DNA from: Chelatococcus albus
GTDB lineage: Bacteria > Pseudomonadota > Alphaproteobacteria > Rhizobiales > Beijerinckiaceae
Assembly: GCF_030067675.1 (NCBI RefSeq)
Contig: NZ_JASJEV010000007.1
Span: forward strand, 239,002-303,001
Length of the DNA: 64,000 bases
Reading direction: 5' to 3'
The notes under the pieces are model-generated. The model was not told the DNA's origin. It saw nothing but the letters and a program-made list of their open reading frames with translations, and did no database searches. Below are positions 9,161 through 17,488 of the stretch, piece by piece; position 1 is the first letter of the stretch, and each line of letters opens with the position of its first letter. The translations under genes were made by a program, and so were the position numbers.

Positions 9161-10096
9161 TTACCCGATGAGCTTGCCGGCGCGCGCCACGCGCAGGAGG
9201 CCGGCGGCGACGATGTCGGCCGGCGCCACGCGGCTCTCGAGCGAGAAGCGCGCGAGCGCCGCGGCATAGTGGCCGGCGAGCGCCTCGCCGGCGACGACGG
9301 TCAGCGGCCGGGCCTCCGGCTCCAGCCCCATGGCGCGGCACCAGGCGAGCGCCCCGACGATCTCGGCGCCGATGAGGAGGCCGCTGAGATAGCTCGGCGT
9401 CGCCGTCTGCGGAAACTCGCCGAAGAGCGGCAGGGTGCGGGCGCTGAACAGGCGGTGCAGGAGGCCGCCCTGCCCGTCCATGTCCTCGGCCATGGCAAGG
9501 CCGCGGGCGAAGGCCTCGGCGTCGTCCACCCCGCCCTCGGCGAGCCGGCCGAGGATGGAATGGTCGCGCAGCACGGCGAAGAGCTCGCCGGTCATGAAGG
9601 TGCGGAAGGCCGTGACGCGCCCGTTCGCCACGCGCACCCACTTGCTGTGCGTGCCGGGCAGGACGACGAGGCGCTCGCCCTCCGCCTCCCCCAGGGCGCC
9701 GAAGATCTGCACCTCCTCGCCGCGCATCACGTCCGGCACGCCGGCCGCGTCGCGCCAGTCGAGCCCCGGCAGGATGCGCAGGCTCCCGTGGTCCGGCACG
9801 GCGACGTCGACGCCCGCGGCCGCGACGTCGGCAAGGCCCGCCGGACAGGGGCAGTAGGGCGCCTCGCGCCAGCCCTGGCGGCTGCCGATCATGCCCGAGG
9901 CGAGGACGGGCAGGCGCGGATGGGCCTTCACCCAGTCCCCCACCGTCTCGGCGAAGACGGCCGGGAAGGCGCGCCCCTCCACCGCGAGGATGCCGCGCGC
10001 AGAGGCGCGCCGGTCGAGCACCGCCCCGTCCGTCCCGATCAGATAGGCGCGCAGCGAGGTCGTTCCCCAGTCCAGGCCGATGAGCGCAGCGGTCAC
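9161..10096 (-). CDS. dgoK: 2-dehydro-3-deoxygalactonokinase
   Basis: 311-residue member of the DgoK family (ASKHA fold), phosphorylating 2-keto-3-deoxygalactonate at C6. It shows LIGLDWGTTSLRAYL at the N-terminus, LASGMIGSRQGW, and LPGTHSKWV, all typical of DgoK. The start is GTG at 10096 behind GAGGAGAGGGGA. It lies between the dehydratase (43 bp upstream) and the aldolase, so steps 1-3 of the De Ley-Doudoroff galactonate route are contiguous. Confidence 0.93.
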   Translation of the reverse strand: MTAALIGLDWGTTSLRAYLIGTDGAVLDRRASARGILAVEGRAFPAVFAETVGDWVKAHPRLPVLASGMIGSRQGWREAPYCPCPAGLADVAAAGVDVAVPDHGSLRILPGLDWRDAAGVPDVMRGEEVQIFGALGEAEGERLVVLPGTHSKWVRVANGRVTAFRTFMTGELFAVLRDHSILGRLAEGGVDDAEAFARGLAMAEDMDGQGGLLHRLFSARTLPLFGEFPQTATPSYLSGLLIGAEIVGALAWCRAMGLEPEARPLTVVAGEALAGHYAAALARFSLESRVAPADIVAAGLLRVARAGKLIG

Positions 10097-10138
10097 TCCC
10101 CTCTCCTCTCGTTCACCCGGGCCCGGCCTGCCCGCGCC

Positions 10139-11344
10139 TCACAGGTCCCCGGCCCGCGTCACGCGCACGACGGCGTCGGGCCGCCCGGTGAGGCCGGGCA
10201 GGAGCTCGAGGCCGAGGCCCGGCTTCATGTTCACCGTCACCTCGCCCCGTGTCACCGCGGGCAGCTCGGTGACGAGCTCGGTATACCAGCCCGTGTAGAA
10301 GGCGCGCACGCTCTCCTGGATGAGGGCGTTGCGGGCGTGCAGCGAGAAGTGGCAGGAGGCGGCATAGACCACCGGGCCGGTGCAGTCGTGTGGGGCCACC
10401 GGCACGTGCCAGGCCTCGGCGAGCGCCGCGATCTTGCGCGCCTCCGACAGGCCGCCGCACCAGGAGAGATCGAGCATGGCGACGCCGGCCGCCCCCGTCT
10501 CCAGATATTCGCGGAAGGCGTGGGTGTAGGACAGGGTCTCCGAGGCGCAGACCCAAGCCTTGCAGTGCTCGGCGTAGTCCCTGAGGTCGCCGACGTTGTC
10601 GAGGCGGAAGGGGTCCTCGTGCCAGTAGGTGTCGTAATCGGCGAGCACGCGGGCGAGCTTCTTGGCCATGGGCAGGCTCCACAGCGAGTGGAACTCGACC
10701 ATGATGTCCATCCTGTCGCCGACCGCCTTGCGGATCCTGGCGAAGGGCTCGAGCGCCCGCCGCAGCTCCTCGGGCGAGATGTCGTAGCCGTTGCTGCGCT
10801 CGGCGGCGACATCGAAGGGCCAGATCTTCATGGCGCGGATGCCCTGCTCCAGCAGGGAATGGGCCAGTTCGTCGGCGCGGTGGAGGAAGCCCTCGAGATC
10901 CTCGTAGGGCCCCTCGGAGGCGCCGACACCCCAGTTCGCCACCTTCTGGGCGCGCGCGTCGCGAATGTATTTGTAGCCGGCGCAGGTGTTATAGACGCGG
11001 ATCCTGTCGCGCGAGCGCCCGCCCAGCATGTCGCAGACGGGCTTGCCGTGCGCCTTGCCGAAGATGTCCCAGAGCGCGATGTCGATCGCCGAATTGCCGC
11101 GCGTCTCAACCCCGGCGGAGCGCCAGCCGAGATAGTTGGCGAGGTCGCGGTTGACGCCCTCGATCTGCAGCGGATCGCGGCCGATGAGCTTCGCCGCCGC
11201 CGTCTCGTGCACATAGGCCTCGACCGCGGCCGCCCCCATGAAGGTCTCGCCGAGGCCGGCGAGCCCCTCGTCGGTGTGGAGACGAACCCAGCAGATATTG
11301 GCGAATTCGCCCAGGCGGACGGTTTCGACGGCGGTGATCTTCAT
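10139..11344 (-). CDS. dgoD: Mandelate racemase/muconate lactonizing family sugar-acid dehydratase (galactonate dehydratase-like)
   Basis: 401-residue enolase-superfamily enzyme. N-terminal capping domain 1-120; barrel with putative Mg ligands in MVEFHSLW (Glu, with the acid-sugar-dehydratase His two residues on), YWHEDPFR and VCASETLSYT; a further His in VPVAPHDCTGP. Context (DgoK and DgoA downstream, TRAP importer upstream) points to D-galactonate dehydration to 2-keto-3-deoxygalactonate. The first metal ligand is Glu rather than the usual Asp, so a stereo-related substrate such as a 6-deoxy sugar acid is possible. Confidence 0.78.
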   Translation of the reverse strand: MKITAVETVRLGEFANICWVRLHTDEGLAGLGETFMGAAAVEAYVHETAAAKLIGRDPLQIEGVNRDLANYLGWRSAGVETRGNSAIDIALWDIFGKAHGKPVCDMLGGRSRDRIRVYNTCAGYKYIRDARAQKVANWGVGASEGPYEDLEGFLHRADELAHSLLEQGIRAMKIWPFDVAAERSNGYDISPEELRRALEPFARIRKAVGDRMDIMVEFHSLWSLPMAKKLARVLADYDTYWHEDPFRLDNVGDLRDYAEHCKAWVCASETLSYTHAFREYLETGAAGVAMLDLSWCGGLSEARKIAALAEAWHVPVAPHDCTGPVVYAASCHFSLHARNALIQESVRAFYTGWYTELVTELPAVTRGEVTVNMKPGLGLELLPGLTGRPDAVVRVTRAGDL

Positions 11345-11403
11345 GGCAGATGCGTTCTCGCCCGAGGCGGGCGAGGCCCTTCGGAAAGCAGGGAGCGGGG
11401 GAG

Positions 11404-11432
11404 GCGTGCGGAGGGCCTGGCCCTCCGCACGC
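11404..11432 (-). promoter_or_regulatory. Intra-operon hairpin after the TRAP binding-protein gene
   Basis: Perfect 13-bp GC-rich stem with a 3-nt loop (arm GCGTGCGGAGGGC), 14 bp downstream of the TRAP substrate-binding gene and before the dehydratase gene. There is no T-run, so it is more likely a 3' mRNA-stabilising or processing element than a full terminator (inference). Confidence 0.55.
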
Positions 11433-11446
11433 GCGGACGCGTGCCG

Positions 11447-12463
11447 TCAGTTCGCCTTGCGCAGGGCGGCGAGCTCGTCGAGCATCCTCTTCAGGGTCTC
11501 GGCGCCGACGTTCGGCGCGTGCTTGTCGTAGACCGCCTTGGCCTGCTCGCGGATGCGCTCCTGCTCCTGCTTCTCGAGTTCGTTGACGAGCATGCCCTTG
11601 TCCTTGAGCGAGGCGAGGGCCTTGGCGCCCTGGTCGCGCGAGGCCTTGCGCTGCTCGTCGCGGCCGGCGACGGCGCAGTCCTGCAGGGCCTTCTGCTCGT
11701 CCGCCGACAGGCCGTCCCACAGCTTCTTGGAATAAAGCACCAGGAAGGGCGTGTAGGCGTGGCGCGTCACCGACAGATATTTCTGCACCTCGTAAAACTT
11801 GGAGGTGTCGATGGTGACGAAGGGATTCTCCTGGCCGTCGATCGCCTTGGTCTCGAGCGCCGTGAACACCTCGCCGAAGGCCATGGGCACGGCGTTCGCG
11901 CCCATGTTCTTGAAGGTGTCGAGGAAGACGTTGTTCTGCATGACGCGCACCTTCATGCCCTTGAAGTCCTCCCACTTCGTGATGGGCCGGCGCGAGTTCG
12001 TCATGTTGCGGAAGCCGTTCTCCCAATAGGCGAGATTGACGAGCCCGACCGTCGTCAGCTTGTCGGAGACATACTTGCCGAAGGCGCCGTCGAGGATGGC
12101 GTCGGCTTCCCTTTCGCTGGCGAAGAGGAAGGGCAGGTCGAAGACGCCGAGGTCGGGCAGGATGCCGATGAGCGGCGAGCTCGAGGTGACGACCATCTCC
12201 TGCGTGCCGGAGCGAAGCGCCTGCGTCGCCTGCAGGTCGCCGCCGAGCGCCCCGCCCCAGAAGCCCTGCACCTTCATCTTGCCGCCGGACTTCTCGGCGA
12301 GGCAGGCCTTGAACCTGGCGACGCCGAGGCCGTTGGGATGGTCCTCGTTGACGCCGTTCGAGAGGCGGATGGTGCGGTCGGCGAACTGCGCCGAGGCGGG
12401 CATGGCCGCCGCGAGCGTCATCGCGGCCGCGGCCGCAGCGAGCGTGAGCTTGAGAGCTTTCAT
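11447..12463 (-). CDS. TRAP transporter substrate-binding protein (DctP family)
   Basis: 338-residue periplasmic solute receptor with an Ala-rich Sec signal peptide (about 1-26, ending ASAQ). It has DctP landmarks IRLSNGVNEDHPNG, LPFLF, the Arg-containing FKGMKVRVMQN (the conserved Arg binds the ligand carboxylate) and ALETKAIDGQENPF. The start is ATG at 12463. It is encoded with Q and M subunits and galactonate enzymes, so D-galactonate or a related sugar acid is the probable ligand. Confidence 0.9.
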   Translation of the reverse strand: MKALKLTLAAAAAAMTLAAAMPASAQFADRTIRLSNGVNEDHPNGLGVARFKACLAEKSGGKMKVQGFWGGALGGDLQATQALRSGTQEMVVTSSSPLIGILPDLGVFDLPFLFASEREADAILDGAFGKYVSDKLTTVGLVNLAYWENGFRNMTNSRRPITKWEDFKGMKVRVMQNNVFLDTFKNMGANAVPMAFGEVFTALETKAIDGQENPFVTIDTSKFYEVQKYLSVTRHAYTPFLVLYSKKLWDGLSADEQKALQDCAVAGRDEQRKASRDQGAKALASLKDKGMLVNELEKQEQERIREQAKAVYDKHAPNVGAETLKRMLDELAALRKAN

Positions 12464-12528
12464 CCTTCGTTTCCTCACCTTGATGGTTCTGCGGTTCATT
12501 CGATCAGCGATGTCCGCCGCCCCATGCC

Positions 12529-13812
12529 TCAGCGCCCGCGCAGCCATGCGAGCGGCCCCGTGACGAACTCGGGGAAGAGGATGAGCAGGAAGAGCACGAT
12601 CGTCTGGGCGATCAGGAAGGGATTGACGCCGCGGATCACGGCGCCCATGGGCACCCGCGCCACGCCGCTGACGACGTTGAGCACGATGCCGACCGGCGGC
12701 GTGATGAGGCCGATGGCGTTGTTCATGATGAACAGCACGCCGAAATAGACGGGGTCGATCCCCGCCTGCTTGACGATGGGCATGAGCACCGGCGTCAGGA
12801 TGAGCACCGTCGGCGAGAAGTCGAGCGCCGTGCCCACCACGAGGACGAGCAGCATGAGCGCGGCCATGAGCAGCGTCTTGTGGCCCATGAGCGGCTCCAG
12901 GATGCCGCCGATCTCGGCCGGGATGTTCGCCTGGGTGATGAGCCAGGAGGAGACGAGCGCCGCCGCGACGAGGAACATGACGACGGCCGTCGTCTTTGCC
13001 GCGGTGAGGAAGACGCCGTAGAGCATCGACGGCTTCAGCTCGCGATAGACGAACATGCCGATGACGAGGGCATAGACGGCGGCGAGCACGGCCGCCTCCG
13101 TCGGCGTGACGATGCCCCACTTGATGCCGCCGAGGATCATCGCCGGCATCAGCAGGGCGAAGAAGCCGTCGACGAAGGCCCTGCCGCGCTCGCGCATGGA
13201 CGTGCGCGGCGTCGTCTCGAGCGCGTCGCGCCGCGACACGAAGGCCCAGGCGGCGACGAGCGACAGCCCCATCATCAGGCCGGGCACGACGCCGGCGAGG
13301 AAGAGCTGCGAGATCGAGACGTTGGCGGCGACACCGAAGATGATGAAGCCGATCGAGGGCGGAATGACCGGCGCGATGATGCCGCCGGCGGCGATGAGGC
13401 CGGCCGAGCGCGACACGTCGTAGCCGGCGTTGCGCATCATCGGGATGAGGATCGCCGCGAGCGCCGCCGTGTCGGCCGCAGCCGAGCCCGACAGGGCGGC
13501 GAGAATGATCGCCGCCACGATGGCCACATAGCCGAGGCCGCCGTGGATATGGCCGAGGCAGGCCACCGCGAAGTTGACGATGCGCTTCGACAGGCCGCCG
13601 ACATTCATCAGCTCGCCCGCGAGCAGGAAGAACGGCACGGCGAGCAGCTGGAAGTTGTCGGCGCCGATGATCATGTTCTGCGCCACGATCTGGCTGTCGA
13701 AATTGCCGAGCCAGACCATAAGCGCGAGTGCGCAGACGATGAGCGCGAAGGCGATCGGCATGCCGAGCGCCATGGCCCCAAGGAGCGAGGAGAGGAAGAC
13801 GGCGATGGTCAT
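12529..13812 (-). CDS. TRAP transporter large permease (DctM family)
   Basis: 427-residue membrane protein with about 12 helices. DctM features include FPFFLLAGELMN-type segments (AVPFFLLAGELMNVGG) and GSAAADTAALAAILIPMM, the Na+/solute pathway region. The ATG at 13812 overlaps the DctQ stop as ATGA, so translation of the two membrane subunits is coupled. It forms the ion-coupled channel of the sugar-acid importer. Confidence 0.92.
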   Translation of the reverse strand: MTIAVFLSSLLGAMALGMPIAFALIVCALALMVWLGNFDSQIVAQNMIIGADNFQLLAVPFFLLAGELMNVGGLSKRIVNFAVACLGHIHGGLGYVAIVAAIILAALSGSAAADTAALAAILIPMMRNAGYDVSRSAGLIAAGGIIAPVIPPSIGFIIFGVAANVSISQLFLAGVVPGLMMGLSLVAAWAFVSRRDALETTPRTSMRERGRAFVDGFFALLMPAMILGGIKWGIVTPTEAAVLAAVYALVIGMFVYRELKPSMLYGVFLTAAKTTAVVMFLVAAALVSSWLITQANIPAEIGGILEPLMGHKTLLMAALMLLVLVVGTALDFSPTVLILTPVLMPIVKQAGIDPVYFGVLFIMNNAIGLITPPVGIVLNVVSGVARVPMGAVIRGVNPFLIAQTIVLFLLILFPEFVTGPLAWLRGR

Positions 13813-14351
13813 TCGAGGCGCTCCTTCAGGGCGTGCGCCTCGTCGTCGCCATACTCGCCGGCGAAGGCCTTCAGCTCGTGCTCGTCGATGCGACCGGTGA
13901 CGACGCGCAGGATGCGCGCGAGCGCCATAAGGCCCATGCCGATGCTCGTGAAGAAGCCGACGCCGTAGATCCACAGCATCGAGATCTCGGTGATCGGCGC
14001 GTAGTTCGTGGCGTTGATGCCGGCCTGCTGCCAGGTGCCCCAGAAGAAGACGGCGCAGCAGGCGATGATGACGACGTCGGACAGGACCATGCAGAGCTTG
14101 CGCCCGCCCGCGCCGAGGCGCGTCACCAGCGTCTCGACGCCGAGATGCGCGTTCTCGCGCGCGACGACGACTGCACCGATGAAGGTCAGCCACACGAACA
14201 GGAAGCGCGACAGCTCCTCCGACACGTCGATGCCCGTGTCGAAGAGATAGCGCAGCACCACGTTGCCGAAGACCATGACGACCATGGCGGCGAGGAGGAG
14301 CACGAGAAGCCCCTCCAGGCCCTTGAATCCTAAATCGATTAGACCGCGCAT
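13809..14351 (-). CDS. TRAP transporter small permease (DctQ family)
   Basis: 180-residue four-helix membrane subunit. LRYLFDTGIDVSEELSRFLF between helices 1 and 2, followed by a second hydrophobic pair, is the DctQ pattern. The start ATG at 14351 follows a strong GGGGAGGG. It is the first transporter gene after the GntR regulator (48 bp) and overlaps the M subunit gene by 4 bp. Confidence 0.9.
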   Translation of the reverse strand: MRGLIDLGFKGLEGLLVLLLAAMVVMVFGNVVLRYLFDTGIDVSEELSRFLFVWLTFIGAVVVARENAHLGVETLVTRLGAGGRKLCMVLSDVVIIACCAVFFWGTWQQAGINATNYAPITEISMLWIYGVGFFTSIGMGLMALARILRVVTGRIDEHELKAFAGEYGDDEAHALKERLE

Positions 14352-14399
14352 CGACCCTCCCCGCTGCGGTGACCGTCTTCTTGTCTCACGTTCGTCGTT

Positions 14400-15101
14400 T
14401 CATGGCCGGAAGCCGGGCCTGCCCTCGATGTCGCCGCGCGCCCGCACGATGAGGATGCGCGTGGCGTCGCGGGCCGCATCGGGCGTGCCGGCCGCGATCG
14501 CGTCGAGCACCGCCTCGTGCAGCGTGAGCGAGGCGATGGCCGCCTCACGCGAGACTACGGACAGCTCGAAGGACAGGCGCAGCATGCCCGTGACGATGGG
14601 CACGAGCTGCGACAGGAACTGGTTGCGCGCGGCGTGCAGCAGCGCGCGGTGGAAGGCGAGGTCTGCCTCCACGTAGCTGCCCTTGCGGTACGCCGCCTCG
14701 GTCATGGCGGAGAAGGCCCCGCGCAGCGCGGCGATGTCCGCCTCGCCCGCACGCTCGGCGGCGAGCGCCGCCGCCTCCGGCTCGATGATGAGGCGCATGT
14801 CGACGATGTCACGCACGAGCGTCCCGTCCACGCCGCTCGCCAGGCGCCAGTCGACCACTTCCGGGTCGAGCAGGCTCCAGCGCTCGTGCGGGCGCACGCG
14901 CGTGCCGGTCTTCGGGCGGACGGAAACGATGCCCTTGGCGGTGAGCGTCTTGAGCGCCTCGCGCACCGTGGTGCGGCTCACGGCATAGGCGGCACAGAGC
15001 TCGGGCTCGGTCGGCAGCGTGTCGCCCGGCCGATAGCGGCCCGTGACAATGTCGCGGGCGATCGCATCGACGACGGCCTGATGGGCGGTGCGCGGCTCCA
15101 T
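14400..15101 (-). CDS. GntR/FadR (FCD) regulator of the galactonate operon
   Basis: 233-residue FCD-type GntR regulator. The winged helix at about residues 5-70 (VDAIARDIVTGRYRPGDTLPTEPELCAAY, SRTTVREALKTLTAKG) is followed by an FCD domain with metal-ligand-type residues (DLAFHRALLHAARN). The start is ATG at 15101. No clear Shine-Dalgarno sequence precedes it; the operator palindrome ends 3 bp before the ATG, so the transcript may be leaderless or have a very short leader. It is the first gene of the galactonate operon, so autoregulation and repression relieved by a sugar acid are likely, as for DgoR. Confidence 0.88.
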   Translation of the reverse strand: MEPRTAHQAVVDAIARDIVTGRYRPGDTLPTEPELCAAYAVSRTTVREALKTLTAKGIVSVRPKTGTRVRPHERWSLLDPEVVDWRLASGVDGTLVRDIVDMRLIIEPEAAALAAERAGEADIAALRGAFSAMTEAAYRKGSYVEADLAFHRALLHAARNQFLSQLVPIVTGMLRLSFELSVVSREAAIASLTLHEAVLDAIAAGTPDAARDATRILIVRARGDIEGRPGFRP

Positions 15102-15103
15102 GT

Positions 15104-15126
15104 AATCATCGTATGATATGATGATT
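15104..15126. promoter_or_regulatory. GntR operator palindrome at the start of the galactonate operon
   Basis: Perfect inverted repeat AATCATC-N9-GATGATT, with an inner ATCGTATGAT element, immediately upstream of the GntR gene start. Its place and AT-rich symmetry fit an FCD-GntR operator able to block transcription or translation of the whole operon. Confidence 0.65.
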
Positions 15127-15354
15127 GGAGCACAATGGCCTTGTCGTGCACCGCACCAATCCGCGGTGCGACGCACAATGACCCCACCGGCGCCCCCGTC
15201 CGAAGCCGTGGCCGCGGCCCCGGTGCCATGAGCCTGGCGCAGGGGCAGGCGGCGCCCGAGGCATGCTCACAAGACAGGCAGGCCGGGATAGGCTCCCGGC
15301 CACGCGGGGGCGAGGCGACGCCACCCCCTCCCGACAGCCCACCACGGTTTCCCG

Positions 15355-16257
15355 ATGACCTTCACCCAGATCCGCCGCGCGGTCCTCGAGCCGCGCCACG
15401 CCACCCTCGCCGGCATCGGCATGATGGTGACGGGCATCTTCCTCTTCTCCGTCAACGACGTGATGGGAAAGTGGCTGGTCGCGACCTATCCGGTGGCGCA
15501 GGTGCTGCTCGTCAGGAGCCTTGCCGCCCTCATCATGCTGGCGCCCTTCATCCGCCGCGAGGGCGTCGCCGCCTTCAGGGGCGCCCCGCGCCCGGGACTG
15601 CAGATCCTGCGCGTCGTGTTCTCTACGCTGGAAGTGGCCTGTTTCTACTGGGCGGTGACCTCCCTGCCGCTCGCCGACGTCATGACCTACTATCTCGCCG
15701 GCCCGATCTACGTGACGGCGCTCTCGGCCCTCTTCCTCGGCGAGAAGGTGGGCTGGCGGCGCTGGGCGGCGGTGACGGCGGGCTTCGCGGGCGTGCTCGT
15801 CGCCCTTCAGCCCTCGCCGGCCACGCTGACGCTGCCGGCGCTCGTGTCCCTCGCGGGCAGCCTGTTCTTCGCCCTGCTGATGATCACGACGCGCAAGCTC
15901 AGCGGCACGAGCGACACGGTGCTCGTCACCGGCCAGACGGTTGCCGCGCTCCTCCTCGGCCTCGTGATGGCGCCGTTCGCCTGGGTGGCGCCGGGCGGGC
16001 GCGACCTCGCCCTCCTCTCGCTCCTCGGCATCGTCGCCATGGTGGCACACGTGTGCGTCAACCGGGCCCTGAAGCTCGCGCCCGCCTCCGTCGTCGTGCC
16101 CTACCAGTACATGCTGATCGTGTGGGCCGTCGTGTTCGGCTACCTCGTCTTCGGCGACGTGCCGCAGGCCTCCACGCTCGTCGGCGCCGCGATCATCGTC
16201 GGCGCCGGCCTGTTCATCTTCCTGCGCGAGCAGAGCCTCGCGCGCCCGCAGGGCTGA
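15355..16257 (+). CDS. DMT-superfamily permease (EamA)
   Basis: 300-residue membrane protein with ten predicted helices in two EamA repeats. The first carries LFSVNDVMGKWLVATYP and ALFLGEKVGWRRWAAV. The second ends VFGDVPQASTLVGAAIIVGAGLFIFLRE, the usual end-of-repeat signature. It is divergent from the GntR/galactonate operon with a 253-bp gap holding the GntR operator, so co-regulation is possible. Substrates of this family vary and cannot be named. The RBS is weak. Confidence 0.85.
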   Translation: MTFTQIRRAVLEPRHATLAGIGMMVTGIFLFSVNDVMGKWLVATYPVAQVLLVRSLAALIMLAPFIRREGVAAFRGAPRPGLQILRVVFSTLEVACFYWAVTSLPLADVMTYYLAGPIYVTALSALFLGEKVGWRRWAAVTAGFAGVLVALQPSPATLTLPALVSLAGSLFFALLMITTRKLSGTSDTVLVTGQTVAALLLGLVMAPFAWVAPGGRDLALLSLLGIVAMVAHVCVNRALKLAPASVVVPYQYMLIVWAVVFGYLVFGDVPQASTLVGAAIIVGAGLFIFLREQSLARPQG

Positions 16258-16276
16258 TCGGGCAGGCCCCGATGCC

Positions 16277-17440
16277 TCACGCCGCCGGCAGGCGCGTCTC
16301 GATCAGGCGGGCGAAGAGGCTCGCGCCCGTGGGCAGGATCGCGTCGTCGAGGACGAAGCCCGGATTGTGCACGGGCACGTTGCCGGAGTGGCCGAGCCAG
16401 AAGTAGCAGCCCGGCACGGCGCGCAGCATGTCGGCGAAATCCTCGCTGCCCATGAGCGGCTTCGGCGCCGTCAGCACGTTGCCGGCGCCGACGATCTCCT
16501 GCGCCACCTCGGCAACCGCCGCGGCCGGCACCTCGTGGTTCTCGAGCACGGTGAAGATGTCGCGGATGTCGACCGCGATCCCGACGTCGAAGGCGGCAGC
16601 GATGCCGCCGGCGATGGCGCGCATGCGCTCGCGCACGAGCGTCCGCACGTCGTCGGCGAAGGCGCGGACGGTGCCGGCAAGCCTGACCTCGTCGGGAATG
16701 ACGTTGTAGGCGGAGCCCGCGTGCACCTGCGTGATGGACAGCACCGCCGCCTGGAGCGGATCGGCGTTGCGGCTCACCACCGTCTGCAGCGCCTGGCCGA
16801 GCGCCATGGCGGCGACCACCGGATCGCGCGACTGGTGCGGCATGGCGCCGTGGCTGCCGCGGCCCTTGACCGTGATGTCGAAGAAGTCGGCCCCCGCCAT
16901 GCCCGGCCCGGGAAAGACCGACACCTGCCCCGGCTCGAGATCGGGCGAGTTGTGCAGGGCATAGACCTCGTCGCAGGGGAAGCGCTCGAACAGGCCCTCG
17001 GCGAGCATGGCGCGGGCGCCGCCGAGCCCCTCCTCCGCCGGCTGGAAGATGAAGACGGCCGTGCCGTCGAAGTTGCGCGTCTCGGCGAGGTAGCGTGCCG
17101 CGCCGAGGAGGATCGTCGTGTGCCCGTCGTGCCCGCAGCCGTGGAAGCGGTTGGGGATGGTGGAGCGGTAGGGCAGATTGGTCTTCTCCTCCATGGGCAG
17201 GGCGTCCATGTCGGCGCGCAGGCCGATGCGGCGCCCGCCGTCGCCCCGGCCCTGGAGCAGGCCGACGACGCCCGTGCCGCCGATGCCGCGATGCACCTCG
17301 ATGCCCCAGCTCGCGAGCTTCTCCGCCACGATGGAGGAGGTGCGCAGCTCCTCGAAGCCGATTTCCGGATGGGCGTGCAGGTCGCGGCGGATGGCCGTCA
17401 GTTCGTCGGCGTAGCCGTCGATGCGGGCGATGTTGGGCAT
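16277..17440 (-). CDS. M20 family amidohydrolase (hippurate hydrolase/N-acyl amino acid type)
   Basis: 387-residue metal-dependent amidase. Motifs: RADMDALP (75-82), HGCGHDGH (100-107), PAEEG (134-138), the dimerisation-domain GSHGAMPHQSRDP, and MGSEDFA near the C-terminus. The Cys-Gly-His motif places it in the IAA-amino acid/hippurate hydrolase branch, which cleaves N-acyl amino acids. It is the last gene of a nine-gene minus-strand series (IclR, cupin, ABC importer, two M81 hydrolases, M20), so it probably hydrolyses an amide brought in by that importer. Confidence 0.9.
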   Translation of the reverse strand: MPNIARIDGYADELTAIRRDLHAHPEIGFEELRTSSIVAEKLASWGIEVHRGIGGTGVVGLLQGRGDGGRRIGLRADMDALPMEEKTNLPYRSTIPNRFHGCGHDGHTTILLGAARYLAETRNFDGTAVFIFQPAEEGLGGARAMLAEGLFERFPCDEVYALHNSPDLEPGQVSVFPGPGMAGADFFDITVKGRGSHGAMPHQSRDPVVAAMALGQALQTVVSRNADPLQAAVLSITQVHAGSAYNVIPDEVRLAGTVRAFADDVRTLVRERMRAIAGGIAAAFDVGIAVDIRDIFTVLENHEVPAAAVAEVAQEIVGAGNVLTAPKPLMGSEDFADMLRAVPGCYFWLGHSGNVPVHNPGFVLDDAILPTGASLFARLIETRLPAA

Positions 17441-17488
17441 GGCGTTCGTCCGGTGTGCGTGTGGGGGTCGAAGGTCGTCGCGGCGGCG

